A stretch of 64,000 nt of DNA from contig OZ025747.1 of assembly GCA_964019335.1 (NCBI GenBank), forward strand, positions 62,001 to 126,000, given 5' to 3'. The position numbers were made by a program, and so were the translations under genes. This document shows, piece by piece, positions 62,998 through 64,000 of the stretch (positions are counted from its first letter, which is position 1; each line of letters starts with the position of its first letter). The DNA comes from Diplonema japonicum. Taxonomy: Eukaryota; Euglenozoa; Diplonemea; Diplonemida; Diplonemidae. The notes beneath the pieces were generated by a model. That model searched no databases. It was not told the origin of the DNA and worked only from the letters and a program-made list of their open reading frames with translations.

Positions 62998-64000
62998 ATG
63001 TTACGCAGGACCGGTTTGCTGAGATTCTTCGAGACGCAACATAGGCAGAAGAAGCACCCTTACCTTGCCATGGCACGGCCGGTATGCATGAGATCCGAGC
63101 AAAAAAAAAAAAAAGAAAATCTTTTTTAAAAATAAAAGGGCGAACTTATGTTTCTCCCTCCCTTCAGCATGAACGGGTGCGTCCCTGGTCTTATCATCTG
63201 CCTCATCTACATCTTCTATGACAAATTCTTCGGCGAGTCTTCCGTGACGGAGCACCACCACAGCAGGTATGATTGTTTTTTATTTCTTTTCTTTTTTTTT
63301 TATACTTCTTTACTGGGCAGAGTCTCTCATAGTCCCCCACGTGTGCCCTAATGATAGCCAATGGGTGTGGGGTCTCCCAGAGGCTCAAGATTTCCCCCTC
63401 CCCCTCCCCCATGGAATAGTATTGTGGCAAGCAAAGGAAGGTGTCTCTCATAGTCCCCCACGTGTGCCCCAATGATAGCCAATGGGCGTGGGGTCTCCCA
63501 GAGGCACAAGATTGAACGCTTCATAAAACTACTCCCAGAGTCTCTCATAGTCCCCCACGTGTGCCCCAATGATAGCCAATGGGTGTGGGGTCTCCCAGAG
63601 GCTCAAGATTTCCCCCCCCCCCCCCCCCCTCCCCCATGGAATGGTATTGTGGCAAGCAAAGGAAGGTGTCTCTCATAGTCCCCCACGTGTGCCCCAATGA
63701 TAGCCAATGGGCGTGGGGTCTCCCAGAGGCACAAGATTAAAACACTTAATATAGCTACTCCCAGAGTCTCTCATAGTCCCCCACGTGTGCCCCAATGATA
63801 GCCAATGGGTGTGGGGTCTCCCAGAGGCTCGAGATATATTGATAAGATTTTCATAGGGACGGGAATGGGGGAAGAAAAAAAAAAAAAAAAAACCAGATTC
63901 CAGTACGGTATGTTTGGTGAGAGGGTGTCGTATCCTGCCAACGGGACTGCCCTGAGTATGTTACAACACGGGAGGGAAACCAAGCACAACACAGCTTTCA
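62998..64000 (+). CDS. Small single-helix membrane protein, cut by window end
   Basis: Exons 62998-63081, 63139-63266 and 63897 to beyond 64000. Intron 1 (57 bp) starts GTATGC and ends AAAAG; intron 2 (630 bp) starts GTATGA, ends CCAG and contains the hairpin-repeat array. Codon AG|A is restored at the second join and the frame stays open to the window end. The protein begins MLRRTGLLRFFETQHRQKK, a basic presequence-like start, has one hydrophobic helix (VPGLIICLIYIFY) and continues with an aromatic/polar tail (FQYGMFGERVSYPANGT). An organellar inner-membrane subunit is a reasonable guess. The acceptor choice for exon 3 depends on frame; an AG at 63320 gives an early stop. Confidence 0.65.
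63319..63828 (+). repeat. Array of five 65-bp hairpin repeats in an intron
   Basis: Units at 63319-63384, 63441-63505, 63537-63602, 63666-63730 and 63763-63828. Type A (first, third, fifth) begins CAGAGTCTC and has GGGTGTGGGG; type B (second, fourth) begins AGGTGTCTC and has GGGCGTGGGG. Spacers alternate: a 56-63 bp one ending TGGCAAGCAAAGGAAGG and a 31-32 bp one ending ACTCCCAG. The higher-order period is about 220 bp. Each unit can fold through CCCCAC/GTGGGG and GCCC/GGGY. All lie in intron 2 of the gene starting at 62998. Confidence 0.9.

Noticed and set aside
63319-63828. Regularly spaced repeats resembling a CRISPR array
   Set aside because: Only two spacer types alternate, spacers are repeated rather than unique, the units are 65 bp, and the setting is a eukaryotic intron.

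Overview
The window looks like nuclear DNA of a free-living or symbiotic protist. Roughly 25 protein genes with balanced base composition are separated by spacers made largely of A, T, C and G homopolymer runs. Every confidently called host gene lies on the + strand. Most start codons sit directly behind an A-rich tract. About half of the genes carry very short introns (34-57 bp is typical), mostly with a GTATG-like 5' splice site and an AG acceptor. A long same-strand array, conventional introns and kinetoplastid-flavoured proteins together suggest a euglenozoan, perhaps a diplonemid. This is inference; a dinoflagellate or perkinsid relative is not excluded. All three stop codons are used as stops, so the standard code fits.

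Layout. 0-14.7 kb: CSC1/TMEM63 channel, galactokinase-like GHMP kinase, a small Cys-rich ORF, a 5'-truncated LINE with reverse transcriptase, a two-exon gene of unknown function, a 2.3 kb terminal-inverted-repeat element holding a decayed LINE and tRNA-like Pol III boxes, a HAD-like hydrolase and a small ORF. 14.7-32.4 kb: TTAA-flanked MITEs, an acyl-ACP-reductase-like Rossmann enzyme, a four-exon kinesin-3 with FHA domain, a tail-anchored ankyrin protein, a transmembrane nucleotidyl cyclase with one intact and one degenerate catalytic domain, a 3.6 kb gene desert and an oxoglutarate/malate-type mitochondrial carrier. 32.4-46.9 kb: a piggyBac remnant, methylmalonate-semialdehyde dehydrogenase, a large coiled-coil protein, several small or unknown genes, a tyrosine-recombinase element with inverted repeats, and a cyclic-nucleotide-binding K+ channel. 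47-64 kb: a small two-exon gene, casein kinase 1, an NSA1/WDR74-like ribosome-biogenesis factor, a coiled-coil protein, an LDAH-like lipid-droplet hydrolase, two proteins with RLY motifs, a charged helical protein, a fusion of a CobW/COG0523-like module with an N-terminal-protein methyltransferase, and a small membrane protein cut by the window end. The last intron of that gene carries an array of a 65-bp hairpin repeat.

Functional links are loose, as expected for a protist array. The cyclase and the cyclic-nucleotide-binding channel could belong to one signalling pathway, and the kinesin and coiled-coil proteins fit a cytoskeletal or flagellar role. The most unusual items are the CobW-NTM1 fusion, the tyrosine-recombinase element with terminal inverted repeats, the intronic hairpin-repeat array with one copy 58 kb away, and TTAA-type MITEs that share an end with a local piggyBac remnant.
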